A stretch of DNA of 64,000 nt from NCBI GenBank assembly GCA_016840645.1, contig JAEORY010000001.1, positions 1 through 64,000 of the forward strand, written 5' to 3'. The notes below the pieces were generated by a model, which worked only from the letters and a program-made list of their open reading frames with translations, was not told the origin of the DNA and made no database searches. Both the position numbers and the translations under genes were made by a program. The first letter of the stretch is position 1; the number at the start of each line of letters is the position of its first letter. Origin of the DNA: Candidatus Borrarchaeota archaeon. GTDB taxonomy: Archaea > Asgardarchaeota > Sifarchaeia > Borrarchaeales > Borrarchaeaceae. Positions 16,294 through 23,452 of the stretch are shown piece by piece.

Positions 16294-17360
16294 TCGAACC
16301 GAGGAAGATTGACCCTGATAAGCTGATCCCCTCTGGATTGACATTGCTTAATTGTCATTGTTCTGGAACTCCCACAGGGGCTTATGGGTTGGGTAAAATC
16401 ACCACTGTCCCTGGTGGGAGTAGTTCGGGAAAAACAATATTCTTGCTGACAACCTTTGCCGAATCCAATCTCCTTAGCCGTCTTGATGGCTATGACTTCA
16501 TTTATGATGATGTTGAGGAGGCTCTTGAATTCGATCTCTCTTATCTATTTGGACCAGATACGGCAAGCAGAATAAAAGCCCCTAATTATGATGGCAACGA
16601 ACCAGTTTATTCTGATACGATTCAAGACCTTGAATCAAATATATTAAGAAGGTGTAAGGATAAATCCTGCAAACCATTTTTATACGTCTGTGATAGCCTT
16701 GATGCACTAACATCAGAGGAAGAACTGGAAAGGGAATATAAGAATGCCCTAAAAAGAATTGTCTCAGATGAGCATCTTGAGGCGGTTAAACAGAGTTATC
16801 AAACGGAGAAGGCAAAAATAATTGGCCGCACCCTCCGTATGATTAAAAGAGAGCTGAAGAAAACAAACTCATCACTTATCTTGATTCAGCAGATAAGAGA
16901 TAAGATAGGGGTAGCATACGGAAAGAAAACGACCACAAGTGGAGGTCGAGCGCCTTTCTTCTATAGCTCTCACCAGATATGGTTATCCAAGATTAAGCCA
17001 ATTAAGAACAAGGATATAAAAATCGGTACACAGGTTCATGTAGAGATAACAAAGAATAAGCTAAATGGGAAAGAAAGAGAAATCGATTATGCCAATATTT
17101 ATTATGATTACGGAATAGATGATATTGAAAGCTGCGTAAGGTTTCTCTGTGAGGAATGGTGGCCGAATGCAAAAGACGAAAAAGGAAAGATCAAAAAGGG
17201 TACTTGGTATGCGGTAGAGTTAGGCTGGGAAGGCAGTAGAGCTTCCCTTATTGATAAAATCGAAAGCGAAGATGCCATAAAAGAAGTCAGAGAATTGGTT
17301 GGAAAAGCATGGCATCAAAAAGAAGAATCTGTAAGGCTGAATAGAAAGAGAAGATTTTAA
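16212..17360 (+). CDS. uvsX: RecA/UvsX-like recombinase
   Basis: 382 residues. ATP-dependent strand-exchange protein by motif: Walker A GGSSSGKT (68-75), FIYDDVEEAL as the catalytic glutamate region, FLYVCDSLDAL as Walker B (about residue 157-167), and SLILIQQIRDKIGV plus SGGRAPFFYSS in the L1/L2 DNA-binding region. The basic N terminus RRRRRTTEQ and a length like T4 UvsX (391) favour UvsX over bacterial RecA. It sits between SSB and the resolvase gene. It overlaps the upstream small gene by 82 nt; the start is supported by the first ATG followed by a basic N terminus. Confidence 0.85.
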   Translation: MAQRRRRRTTEQVSIADQFKQTSEKRIIEPRKIDPDKLIPSGLTLLNCHCSGTPTGAYGLGKITTVPGGSSSGKTIFLLTTFAESNLLSRLDGYDFIYDDVEEALEFDLSYLFGPDTASRIKAPNYDGNEPVYSDTIQDLESNILRRCKDKSCKPFLYVCDSLDALTSEEELEREYKNALKRIVSDEHLEAVKQSYQTEKAKIIGRTLRMIKRELKKTNSSLILIQQIRDKIGVAYGKKTTTSGGRAPFFYSSHQIWLSKIKPIKNKDIKIGTQVHVEITKNKLNGKEREIDYANIYYDYGIDDIESCVRFLCEEWWPNAKDEKGKIKKGTWYAVELGWEGSRASLIDKIESEDAIKEVRELVGKAWHQKEESVRLNRKRRF

Positions 17361-17440
17361 GTTAATACTAAGGTATTACTTAGATAGAGATCGTTTAATC
17401 TCAGCTAAATGAGAGCTGTTAAAATTAAAATTTAAAGGTT
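17361..17440 (+). repeat. Structured intergenic element, copy A
   Basis: An 80-nt element that begins at the stop codon of the recombinase and ends 8 nt before the resolvase ATG. It is almost identical to the reverse complement of 40766-40844, and related to 47246-47320 and 34049-34112. In RNA sense it folds as three hairpins: TAATAC-TAAG-GTATTA (extended by TAAG/CTTA), GAGAT-CGTTTA-ATCTC, and CAGCT-AAATGAG-AGCTG. The third stem is compensated in copy C (CGGCT/AGCCG). Confidence 0.8.
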
Positions 17441-17448
17441 GTTAAAGG

Positions 17449-17973
17449 ATGAAACGAACAAGAAAGGCAGGGTTATTTAATGGATCAAAAAAACAGGAAT
17501 CACATCATCGTTATATCGGAATCGACCCGGGACAATCAGGAGCGATTGCTGTCATTGATGACCATCTTAATATTCATACTCTTAAAGATTGGTCAAATGA
17601 TATCCTTATAGCAGAGGCGATGAGGAAGATTAATAGAGAAACAATTAGTAAAGGACTCATTATTAACGCTGCCCTCGAATATGCCCATGCGATGCCAAAG
17701 CAGGGAGTATCAAGCATGTTTAAATTTGGCACCAATTACGGCATTTGGATCGGGATGCTCGCTATCCTACAAATAAGCTTTACAGTCGTCACTCCTCAGA
17801 AGTGGCAAAAGGGTGTTATCAAAAAAGCAGAGACAAAGGAGCCTGCTATTGTAGCAGCCCAAAGATTATTTCCATCTGCCGAGCTCTACGGGCCAAAGGG
17901 TGGCAAAAAGGATGGCAGAGCTGATGCTTTATTAATAGCTTATTGGTGCAAGAGGAATTTTTCAAATGAGTAA
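17449..17973 (+). CDS. ruvC: RuvC-like Holliday junction resolvase
   Basis: 174 residues with the RNase H-fold nuclease signature of RuvC-type resolvases: Asp26 in YIGIDPGQSGA, Glu77 in AALEYAHAMPKQG, and the aspartates of KKDGRADALLIA (155 and 159). MFKFGTNYG and TPQKWQKGV match phage RuvC-like proteins. It would cut recombination intermediates before packaging. It is preceded directly by the three-hairpin element, which covers its ribosome binding region (TTAAAGG). Overlaps the next gene by 8 nt. Confidence 0.85.
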   Translation: MKRTRKAGLFNGSKKQESHHRYIGIDPGQSGAIAVIDDHLNIHTLKDWSNDILIAEAMRKINRETISKGLIINAALEYAHAMPKQGVSSMFKFGTNYGIWIGMLAILQISFTVVTPQKWQKGVIKKAETKEPAIVAAQRLFPSAELYGPKGGKKDGRADALLIAYWCKRNFSNE

Positions 17974-18217
17974 TGAAGACAATAAACAAGATCGAGTATT
18001 CAGACCATCCCATTATGCACAATGGAAGATAGAACCATTCACTTTTCTTATGCTTAATGAAGTCCCATTCGCAGAGGGTTGTATTTTAAAGTACATCATG
18101 CGTTGGAGAAAAAAGAATGGAATAGAAGATCTTCAGAAAGCAAAGCGCATCATCGATATGATGATTGAGATGGAAGAAAATAGAGATGATTATATCGCGA
18201 AGAAAACCTGCCTGTAA
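17966..18217 (+). CDS. DUF3310 family protein
   Basis: 83 residues with the DUF3310 wording: PSHYAQWKIEP, FAEGCILKYIMRWRKKNGIE and EDLQKAKRIIDMMI. These small phage proteins are often labelled nucleotide kinases without proof. Overlaps the resolvase gene by 8 nt. Confidence 0.8.
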   Translation: MSNEDNKQDRVFRPSHYAQWKIEPFTFLMLNEVPFAEGCILKYIMRWRKKNGIEDLQKAKRIIDMMIEMEENRDDYIAKKTCL

Positions 18218-18238
18218 CGAATATTTGGAGCTATTTAA

Positions 18239-18586
18239 TTGAAAATATATCTTGCAATACCCTATACAGGACAAGAATCGGAATCATTTGAATATGTAAA
18301 TAAAATTGCTTGTAAGCTTATGAATCAAGGCTATATCGTTTTCAGCCCGATTTCTCATACTCATCCAATAGCATGTTGTGGCAACTTACCAAAAGATTGG
18401 GAATTTTGGAAAAAACAAGATGAATGCTTTATTGAATGGTGTGATCAATTATGGGTATGTGATTTTGGTGATTGGCAAACATCAAAAGGCGTTCGTGCTG
18501 AGATTGAGATAGCAAAAAGTCTAAAAAAGCCAGTAATTCATATTAAATCGATCAAGAAAAAATTTAAGATCTATGAAAAAAAGTAA
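18239..18586 (+). CDS. DUF1937 protein, nucleoside 2-deoxyribosyltransferase-like
   Basis: 115 residues from a TTG start. MKIYLAIPYTG, YIVFSPISHTHPIA, WEFWKKQDECFIEWCDQLWV and SKGVRAEIEIAKSLKKPVIH are the hallmarks of DUF1937, a relative of nucleoside 2-deoxyribosyltransferases. A role in phage nucleotide salvage is plausible but not shown. Ribosome binding site TTGGAG lies upstream. Confidence 0.75.
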   Translation: MKIYLAIPYTGQESESFEYVNKIACKLMNQGYIVFSPISHTHPIACCGNLPKDWEFWKKQDECFIEWCDQLWVCDFGDWQTSKGVRAEIEIAKSLKKPVIHIKSIKKKFKIYEKK

Positions 18587-18929
18587 ATGCAATAACTTTT
18601 CTAAATGTGGTAATTATCAGTCATATACAGCATTAGGTCTATGCCCTAAATGTTATCGAGATAAAAAAGGATATGCTACAAAAGCATATCAGATAGCAAG
18701 AAGAATCAATAAAGAAGCAAGAATAAGAAAGGCAATGGAGAAAGAAAATATGAGTGAAGAAGAAATTGTAATGCCTTGGGGACAGCATAAGGGGCGGCGT
18801 TTGCATACTCTCTCCAGCCATTATCTAAAGTGGTTGGCTGAGAATTGTGAATGGGATGATAAAATAATGCTTGCTGCTGATGAAGAGTATCAGTGGAGAG
18901 AACGTAATAATGAACATAAGGATGATTAA
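18573..18929 (+). CDS. DUF3820-containing protein with N-terminal zinc motif
   Basis: 118 residues. The N terminus has CNNFSKC and GLCPKCYRD, a small treble-clef-like zinc motif. The C terminus, from MPWGQHKGRRL to HYLKWLAENCEWDD, is a clear DUF3820 domain, often labelled quorum-sensing regulator. Overlaps the upstream gene by 14 nt. Function unknown. Confidence 0.75.
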   Translation: MKKSKCNNFSKCGNYQSYTALGLCPKCYRDKKGYATKAYQIARRINKEARIRKAMEKENMSEEEIVMPWGQHKGRRLHTLSSHYLKWLAENCEWDDKIMLAADEEYQWRERNNEHKDD

Positions 18930-18966
18930 TAGATGATTTAAAGTATATATGCTTAGGAACTATACT

Positions 18967-19140
18967 ATGAAAGTTATAATGACTAAAAAGATAAAAATAG
19001 AACTCGACGAGTGGGAAGCACTGTGGTTGAAGGACATGACGAGGTCACCCCCTCATTGCGATAAATGTGGAAAAGAGTCTACAGATGATAAATGCGTACG
19101 GGAAAGTTTATACCAAGCCCTAGAGGATGCAGGTGTGTAG
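18967..19140 (+). CDS. Small zinc-motif protein
   Basis: 57 residues; ATG at 18967 chosen because AGGA lies 9 nt upstream (an in-frame ATG at 18949 lacks one). Contains HCDKCGKESTDDKC, a possible zinc knuckle. Family not recognised. Confidence 0.5.
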   Translation: MKVIMTKKIKIELDEWEALWLKDMTRSPPHCDKCGKESTDDKCVRESLYQALEDAGV

Positions 19141-19158
19141 AGATGGAAGGAAACAAAG

Positions 19159-19335
19159 ATGAGAAAGAGATGTACAAAAGAGAATCCAAGCGATCACGAG
19201 CCTTGGAAATGGTATCATCCGGATGCGGTTTTTACTGGAAATTGTTTTGATGGTTATTACGTTTGGGAGGATAGTTGGGAAGAGTTTGAATGTCCACACT
19301 GTAAGGAGATTTTTAAAGAAACCATATCGAAATAA
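19159..19335 (+). CDS. Small CxxC protein
   Basis: 58 residues, MRKRCTKENPSDHEPWKWYH..., with a C-terminal ECPHCKEIF zinc-knuckle half. Preceded by GGAAGGAAAC. Composition (Trp, His, Tyr rich) and Cys pattern look like a real phage zinc-finger protein rather than chance. Family unknown. Confidence 0.5.
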   Translation: MRKRCTKENPSDHEPWKWYHPDAVFTGNCFDGYYVWEDSWEEFECPHCKEIFKETISK

Positions 19336-19349
19336 TAAGTAAATGCCGT

Positions 19350-19376
19350 GCAGGTTCAAATCCTGCCCTGTGCCGC
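19350..19376 (+). other. tRNA T-arm-like relic
   Basis: GCAGG-TTCAAAT-CCTGC is a perfect 5-bp T-stem with a consensus T-loop, followed by CCTGTGC as an acceptor 3' strand would be. No matching 5' acceptor (GCACAGG), D-arm or anticodon arm is visible in the 70 nt upstream, which is coding. It looks like a tRNA 3' end, such as phage attachment sites often carry, or a degenerate tRNA. Confidence 0.4.
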
Positions 19377-19395
19377 TTAAAAATTGGAGGAAAAA

Positions 19396-19644
19396 ATGGA
19401 CTGTCCAGTAAATAAAAAACCAGTACCGATAAATGTAGTTGACTATGAAGATTTATTCATTGGATTGGAAGGATTGGAAGAAACAAATATTGAAAAATTT
19501 GTTTCTTCTTGTTGCAGGTGTGCTTTATCAATAGAACCATTAAGTAAGGTTTGTTGTGGATGTTGCGGTAAACCAATGAATGGAAACGGTACCCCAATAC
19601 TATGGCAGCATAAACCAGATCAGATCCACTGTTTAAAATATTGA
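19396..19644 (+). CDS. Cys-rich small protein with prohead-protease-like tail
   Basis: 82 residues from the ATG after GGAGGAAAAA. Middle part has a Cys-rich segment (SSCCRCALSIEPL, VCCGCCGKPMN) able to bind zinc. The last residues, GNGTPILWQHKPDQI, closely match GNGIPMLWQHKSDQI in the prohead protease of this same phage, and the DNA matches too (about 40 of 48 bases), so the 3' end probably arose from a copied piece of the protease gene. Function unknown. Confidence 0.6.
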   Translation: MDCPVNKKPVPINVVDYEDLFIGLEGLEETNIEKFVSSCCRCALSIEPLSKVCCGCCGKPMNGNGTPILWQHKPDQIHCLKY

Positions 19645-19686
19645 CGCCACATGAAATGATGCAAAAAATAGAATAGGAGGTTTGGT

Positions 19687-19896
19687 ATGGGATGGTGTTC
19701 AGGGACACAGTTATTCGATTCGTTTTGTGAGATAATGTTCGATCCTAAAAATACAGATTTCAATTCAATTTTAAAGGAATTCATTAACGCACTTGAGGAT
19801 ATGGACTGGGATTGCCACCAAGACAGCACTTATTGGGATAAGCCAGTAGTCCAACAAGCGATGAGGGAATTGCATCCTGATTGGTTTGAAGATTAA
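19687..19896 (+). CDS. Small conserved phage protein
   Basis: 69 residues starting MGWCSGTQLFDSFCEI, a wording I associate with a common small acidic phage protein of unknown function; the C terminus HPDWFED is also typical. Ribosome binding site AGGAGG is strong. Confidence 0.7.
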   Translation: MGWCSGTQLFDSFCEIMFDPKNTDFNSILKEFINALEDMDWDCHQDSTYWDKPVVQQAMRELHPDWFED

Positions 19897-19945
19897 CAGG
19901 CCCTTCACATAAAAAAGATATGCTTACCCAACTAAGGAAGAAGCT

Positions 19946-20074
19946 ATGCTTGGGTTTATAGCTCGAAAGCGAAGACAAGTAACTATACTCAAAAGAAAGT
20001 TAGATCAAGCTAAAGAAGCATTAAATATGGCTAATTCTAGTATTTCTATTCCTATGGAAAATGAAGAAAAATGA
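19946..20074 (+). CDS. Very small basic protein
   Basis: 42 residues (MLGFIARKRRQVTILKRKLDQ...), basic helix followed by a short tail. The stop overlaps the SbcC-like gene start (ATGA), and GGAAG precedes the ATG. Such coupling suggests it is translated, but it is too short for family assignment. Confidence 0.45.
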   Translation: MLGFIARKRRQVTILKRKLDQAKEALNMANSSISIPMENEEK

Positions 20075-21138
20075 TTAACTCTATCCAAGCAGGAAACTTT
20101 CAATCGCATAAGGATCTCTTCTTAAAACTCCACCCAGGGGTTAATGCTATAATAGGACCATCTGACTCAGGTAAGACTGCCATCTTCCGCCTTCTTAATT
20201 GGATAATCAATAATAAGCCTGCAGGGGATGAGTTCCGTAGCTGGTGGGGAGGAGGCACCAGTGGATATATTGACTTAGAAGAGGGTTTTCTTATTGGGAG
20301 GATTAAGACTGATTCAGATAACCTTTATACCGTAACAAAAGCAGATGGTAGTGAGGATGAATATAGAGCATTTGGCCAGGCGGTACCAGAAGATATTCAG
20401 AAAATATTAAATATATCTGATATCAATTTTAGATTCCAGCATGACTCTCCTTTTCTACTTGGGCAATCGGCAGGCACCAATGCTCGCTACTTTAATAATC
20501 TTGTCAATCTAGATCTAATTGATAAAGCCCTTTACAATATTAATCATCGACTGAAGGATGAGAAAAACAGATTACAAAATAAAGAAGATAGTAAGCTTGA
20601 ACTTGAAAAGAAGCTGAAGGAATATGAGTGGCTGGATGATGCAGACACTAAACTTAAAGAAACAGAAGAACTTGATAGAAGATTACAGTATGCAAAGAAA
20701 GAATACAGAGAGCTTGATGAGCTTTCATCTAATTTTAAAGCAATAAAAAAACGACTGAAAGACATCAATGAAGTACTGAAGTTTAAAGAAAAAATAGATG
20801 AATTGCTTATAATAGATAAAAAGATTGATCAGTTATGCGAGGAAGAAAGCAGATTAAAGGGATTAAAAGAAGAGCTGATCAAGGTGAAGTCGAAAATAAA
20901 AAGATGCAATAAGATAATCGCATATGAAAATAAAGTCATGGACCTTTTAGCAATAGAGCAAGAAATAAGAATTCAAGAAAATAAAAGAGACAGGTTGAGT
21001 AAAGTGTTTAAGGAGTATTCGGAATTGAAGTATAAGCTGGAAATGGTTTCAAATAAACTTAATAAGACAGAGGATGAATTTAACCGTCTGATGCCAAATG
21101 TATGCCCTTTATGTGGGCAAGAGGTAAGAGATGAATAA
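20071..21138 (+). CDS. SbcC/Rad50-like ATPase, N-terminal half with zinc hook
   Basis: 355 residues. Starts MINSIQAGNFQSHKDLFLKL, the beta-strand opening of SbcC/Rad50; Walker A is GPSDSGKT (29-36); FRFQHDSPFLLGQS corresponds to the Q-loop. Residues about 165-335 are a long coiled coil, and the protein ends right after the zinc hook CPLCGQ (345-350). The second half of a normal SbcC, with signature and Walker B, is absent here and is encoded separately at 22844-23452. Together with the Mre11/SbcD gene between them it would form a DNA-end processing nuclease, as T4 gp46/gp47 does. Confidence 0.85.
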   Translation: MINSIQAGNFQSHKDLFLKLHPGVNAIIGPSDSGKTAIFRLLNWIINNKPAGDEFRSWWGGGTSGYIDLEEGFLIGRIKTDSDNLYTVTKADGSEDEYRAFGQAVPEDIQKILNISDINFRFQHDSPFLLGQSAGTNARYFNNLVNLDLIDKALYNINHRLKDEKNRLQNKEDSKLELEKKLKEYEWLDDADTKLKETEELDRRLQYAKKEYRELDELSSNFKAIKKRLKDINEVLKFKEKIDELLIIDKKIDQLCEEESRLKGLKEELIKVKSKIKRCNKIIAYENKVMDLLAIEQEIRIQENKRDRLSKVFKEYSELKYKLEMVSNKLNKTEDEFNRLMPNVCPLCGQEVRDE

Positions 21139-21358
21139 AAAATGCCTAATACTATCTATAATCGGTGCGCCATTTGTTATTATAGCATTAGCGCTATTTG
21201 GTTTATTTATTGGCTATTTAATCATTCTGGTCGGTCAATATAGTGGAACGCTCCTCGGAATTCTTATTGGCATATTTATATTGTTTTCTTTAATTGTTAT
21301 CGCATCAAACCTATACGAGCATTGTGTAAAGTATCATAATGAGAAGAAGAAGAAATAA
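21131..21358 (+). CDS. Small two-helix membrane protein
   Basis: 75 residues with two hydrophobic helices (about 5-30 and 38-60) and a charged C terminus ending in four lysines. It overlaps both SbcC-N and SbcD genes. Size and topology would fit a holin-like or simple inner-membrane protein; no lysis enzyme is nearby. Confidence 0.6.
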   Translation: MNKKCLILSIIGAPFVIIALALFGLFIGYLIILVGQYSGTLLGILIGIFILFSLIVIASNLYEHCVKYHNEKKKK

Positions 21359-22319
21359 AAAAATAAATCAAGTTGATGCTATCTTAACATCAGATTGGCA
21401 TCTAAGGCCCGATACCCCTACCTCTCGCACAGACGACTATCAGAAAGCAATGTGGAAAAAGGTAGAATTTATTATTGCTCTATCAAGGAAACATCAATGC
21501 CCTATTCTCCATGCTGGCGATATGTTCCACAAACCGAATCAGCCATCGTGGTTGATTGAAGAATTCATGCGGCTGATTAATAAATCAATTGATAAATTTA
21601 ATCTTAAAAATTATACCCAAATCGACTTACTGCTTGCTGGGCAAGGAATTATATGTGTTGCAGGGCAGCATGACCTTCCTGCTCATAATTTAAACAATTG
21701 GCATAAGTCAGCCCTTGGTGCAATGACAAGAGCAAGTTATACAATCCCGCTTGGAGCTACAATATATAATCACTGGTCTTCGAATGTTTTCAATGCAAAA
21801 GGTTTTTCGTTTGGCCAGGAGTTAGAGCATAATCCTGATGAAGATTTTGATGTCGCCATTATCCATAAAATGGTTATTGAAGATAAACCAGAATGGCCAG
21901 GGCAAGTAGCCGATAGTGCTATATCTATCCTAAAGAAATACCCACTATTTAAATTGATTATAACAGGAGATAACCACCGCCCATTTACAGCGGAATATAA
22001 AGGGCAGCTTTTGGTTAACCCAGGAAGTATGATGCGCATGACTGCTGCTCAGATCGTTCATAAGCCAAGGGTTTATCTTTGGAATGCAAAAGAGAATTCA
22101 GTAGAAGTGGTCTATTTGCCAATTGAAAAAGATGTTCTCAATAGATCCCATATAGATAAAAGGCAAGAGATAGATGAAAGGATCGCTGAATATACTGAAA
22201 GATTAAAAATAAAATTTAAAGCTGGGATTAACTTTAAAGAAAATCTTGAAAGCCACTTTCAGAATACAAGAACAAGAAGGCAAGTAAAAGAAAGGGTATG
22301 GGAGGCGTGTGATAATTAA
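21339..22319 (+). CDS. SbcD/Mre11-like nuclease (T4 gp47-like)
   Basis: 326 residues with the calcineurin-like phosphoesterase motif series: DWH (19-21, for DxH), HAGDMFH (Asp61), GQHD (109-112, for GNHD), AIIHKM, and ITGDNHRPF as the GHxH equivalent. It would be the nuclease subunit of an SbcCD complex acting on DNA ends in recombination-dependent replication. The two halves of SbcC flank it. The GxN to GxQ and GHxH to GDNH changes are conservative variants of the metal ligands. Confidence 0.85.
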   Translation: MRRRRNKKINQVDAILTSDWHLRPDTPTSRTDDYQKAMWKKVEFIIALSRKHQCPILHAGDMFHKPNQPSWLIEEFMRLINKSIDKFNLKNYTQIDLLLAGQGIICVAGQHDLPAHNLNNWHKSALGAMTRASYTIPLGATIYNHWSSNVFNAKGFSFGQELEHNPDEDFDVAIIHKMVIEDKPEWPGQVADSAISILKKYPLFKLIITGDNHRPFTAEYKGQLLVNPGSMMRMTAAQIVHKPRVYLWNAKENSVEVVYLPIEKDVLNRSHIDKRQEIDERIAEYTERLKIKFKAGINFKENLESHFQNTRTRRQVKERVWEACDN

Positions 22320-22321
22320 AA

Positions 22322-22468
22322 ATGATATATCAATTCATAATTAGATTCTCTTTAGCAGTCATTGTCCTATATTTTCTCCTATCACTTATGCTGCTATGGA
22401 TCAAGTTTCATGTTTGGTTGTGGGAGCCGGTATTACAAAACATTAGTAATATTATATCAAATCTATGA
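22322..22468 (+). CDS. Small single-span membrane protein
   Basis: 48 residues starting 2 nt after the nuclease stop. Residues 5-27 are a hydrophobic helix (IIRFSLAVIVLYFLLSLMLL), followed by a Trp-rich stretch. Too short for family assignment. Confidence 0.45.
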   Translation: MIYQFIIRFSLAVIVLYFLLSLMLLWIKFHVWLWEPVLQNISNIISNL

Positions 22469-22476
22469 ATAAGAAA

Positions 22477-22570
22477 ACCTCGCACTATTTAAAAACAAAA
22501 TCTGGACTAGTCAATCCAGTGGTAAGTGTCTAAACAATAGATCAGGGATGTGAAAAAAATAGTGCGAGGT
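22477..22570 (+). ncRNA. Predicted structured RNA element with 14-bp closing stem
   Basis: ACCTCGCACTATTT (22477-22490) pairs perfectly with AAATAGTGCGAGGT (22557-22570). Inside is a second hairpin, CTGGA/TCCAG (22502-22506 with 22515-22519). The element fills the gap between the membrane gene and the coiled-coil gene at 22592, just upstream of its ribosome binding site. It lacks a U-run, so is not a standard terminator. It may be a small RNA, a translational control structure, or a DNA hairpin site. Confidence 0.55.
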
Positions 22571-22591
22571 CATTCAAAAAAGGAAGATGAA

Positions 22592-22840
22592 ATGTCTGAA
22601 AGCAAGCAAGCAAAAAATTTACTGAGGAAGAAAGAAATCATAGAAGAAAACAAGTCACTTAAAAGCCGACTGGAAGGGCAACTGGATCAGCTTGAAAGCA
22701 GGCTGTTAAGCGATTTTGGTTGTAAGGATGAGAAAGAGATTGATAAAAGACTTGATCAGATCGGCATATCCATTGATGATATGGATGAAGAGCTAACAAA
22801 ACAAATAGAACAGCTCGAAAAAGAATTCGACTGGGAGTAA
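22592..22840 (+). CDS. Coiled-coil protein between SbcCD genes
   Basis: 82 residues; ATG at 22592 preferred (AAAAGGAAG upstream) to an in-frame GTG at 22550 which lies inside the stem of the structured element. Almost entirely charged helix (NLLRKKEIIEENKSLKSRLE ... LTKQIEQLEKEFDWE). It ends 3 nt before the SbcC C-terminal half; it could supply the missing ascending coiled coil of the split SbcC. Confidence 0.6.
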   Translation: MSESKQAKNLLRKKEIIEENKSLKSRLEGQLDQLESRLLSDFGCKDEKEIDKRLDQIGISIDDMDEELTKQIEQLEKEFDWE

Positions 22841-22843
22841 CCC

Positions 22844-23452
22844 ATGCCACAACTAAAAGAATTCAGGGCGATACTATCTGAGGAGAAAGGGCAAAGAAAA
22901 CAGATACAGTCTGATCTTGATCAGACCAAGATCGATATAGAACTGCTAAAAGAAGATATCAGATTCACACAGATCGCGAGAGCTATCATTCAGAAGGTTG
23001 CCAGCGAGACCCAGAAGCAACTCGAATATCACATCAGCGAGCTGGTATCACTGGCAATGTCTGGCATCTTCCCTAACCCTTATGAATTCGAGGTTGAATT
23101 TAGGGAACATAGAGGGCGGACAGAATGCCAAATGAACTTCAAAAGAAACGGTCAGAAAGTAGATCCTCTTATGGGTGGTGGAGGTGGTCCGCTTGATGTT
23201 GCCAGTTTTGCTCTCATCCCAACTGTATGGAGCCTGAAGCCTACCAGGAATTTCCTTGCCCTGGATGAACCTTTTAAATATCTTAGCCGCGACCTACAAC
23301 CAAAAGCATCAGAGATGCTGAAAGAGATATCAAAAAGGCTTGGTTTACAGGTGCTGATGGTTACCCATTCGCCCGATCTGATAGAAGGTGCAGACAAAAT
23401 ATTTAAGACATCAATTAAAGATGGAATAACGGAGGTTTCAGAGGATGTATAA
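22844..23452 (+). CDS. SbcC/Rad50-like ATPase, C-terminal half
   Basis: 202 residues. Coiled coil at 1-65, then the ABC signature region MGGGGGPLDVASFAL (110-124), Walker B FLALDEPF (137-144), and the H-loop MVTHSPD (about 172). It has no Walker A and would need the N-terminal half encoded at 20071-21138 to build an active ATPase head. The two parts are separated by 1.7 kb and four genes. Overlaps the following cytidylyltransferase by 8 nt. Confidence 0.85.
   Translation: MPQLKEFRAILSEEKGQRKQIQSDLDQTKIDIELLKEDIRFTQIARAIIQKVASETQKQLEYHISELVSLAMSGIFPNPYEFEVEFREHRGRTECQMNFKRNGQKVDPLMGGGGGPLDVASFALIPTVWSLKPTRNFLALDEPFKYLSRDLQPKASEMLKEISKRLGLQVLMVTHSPDLIEGADKIFKTSIKDGITEVSEDV

Noticed and set aside
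22550..22840. Longer coiled-coil gene starting at GTG 22550
   Set aside because: The first codons lie in the right arm of the 14-bp stem and lack a ribosome binding site; ATG 22592 has AAAAGGAAG upstream.
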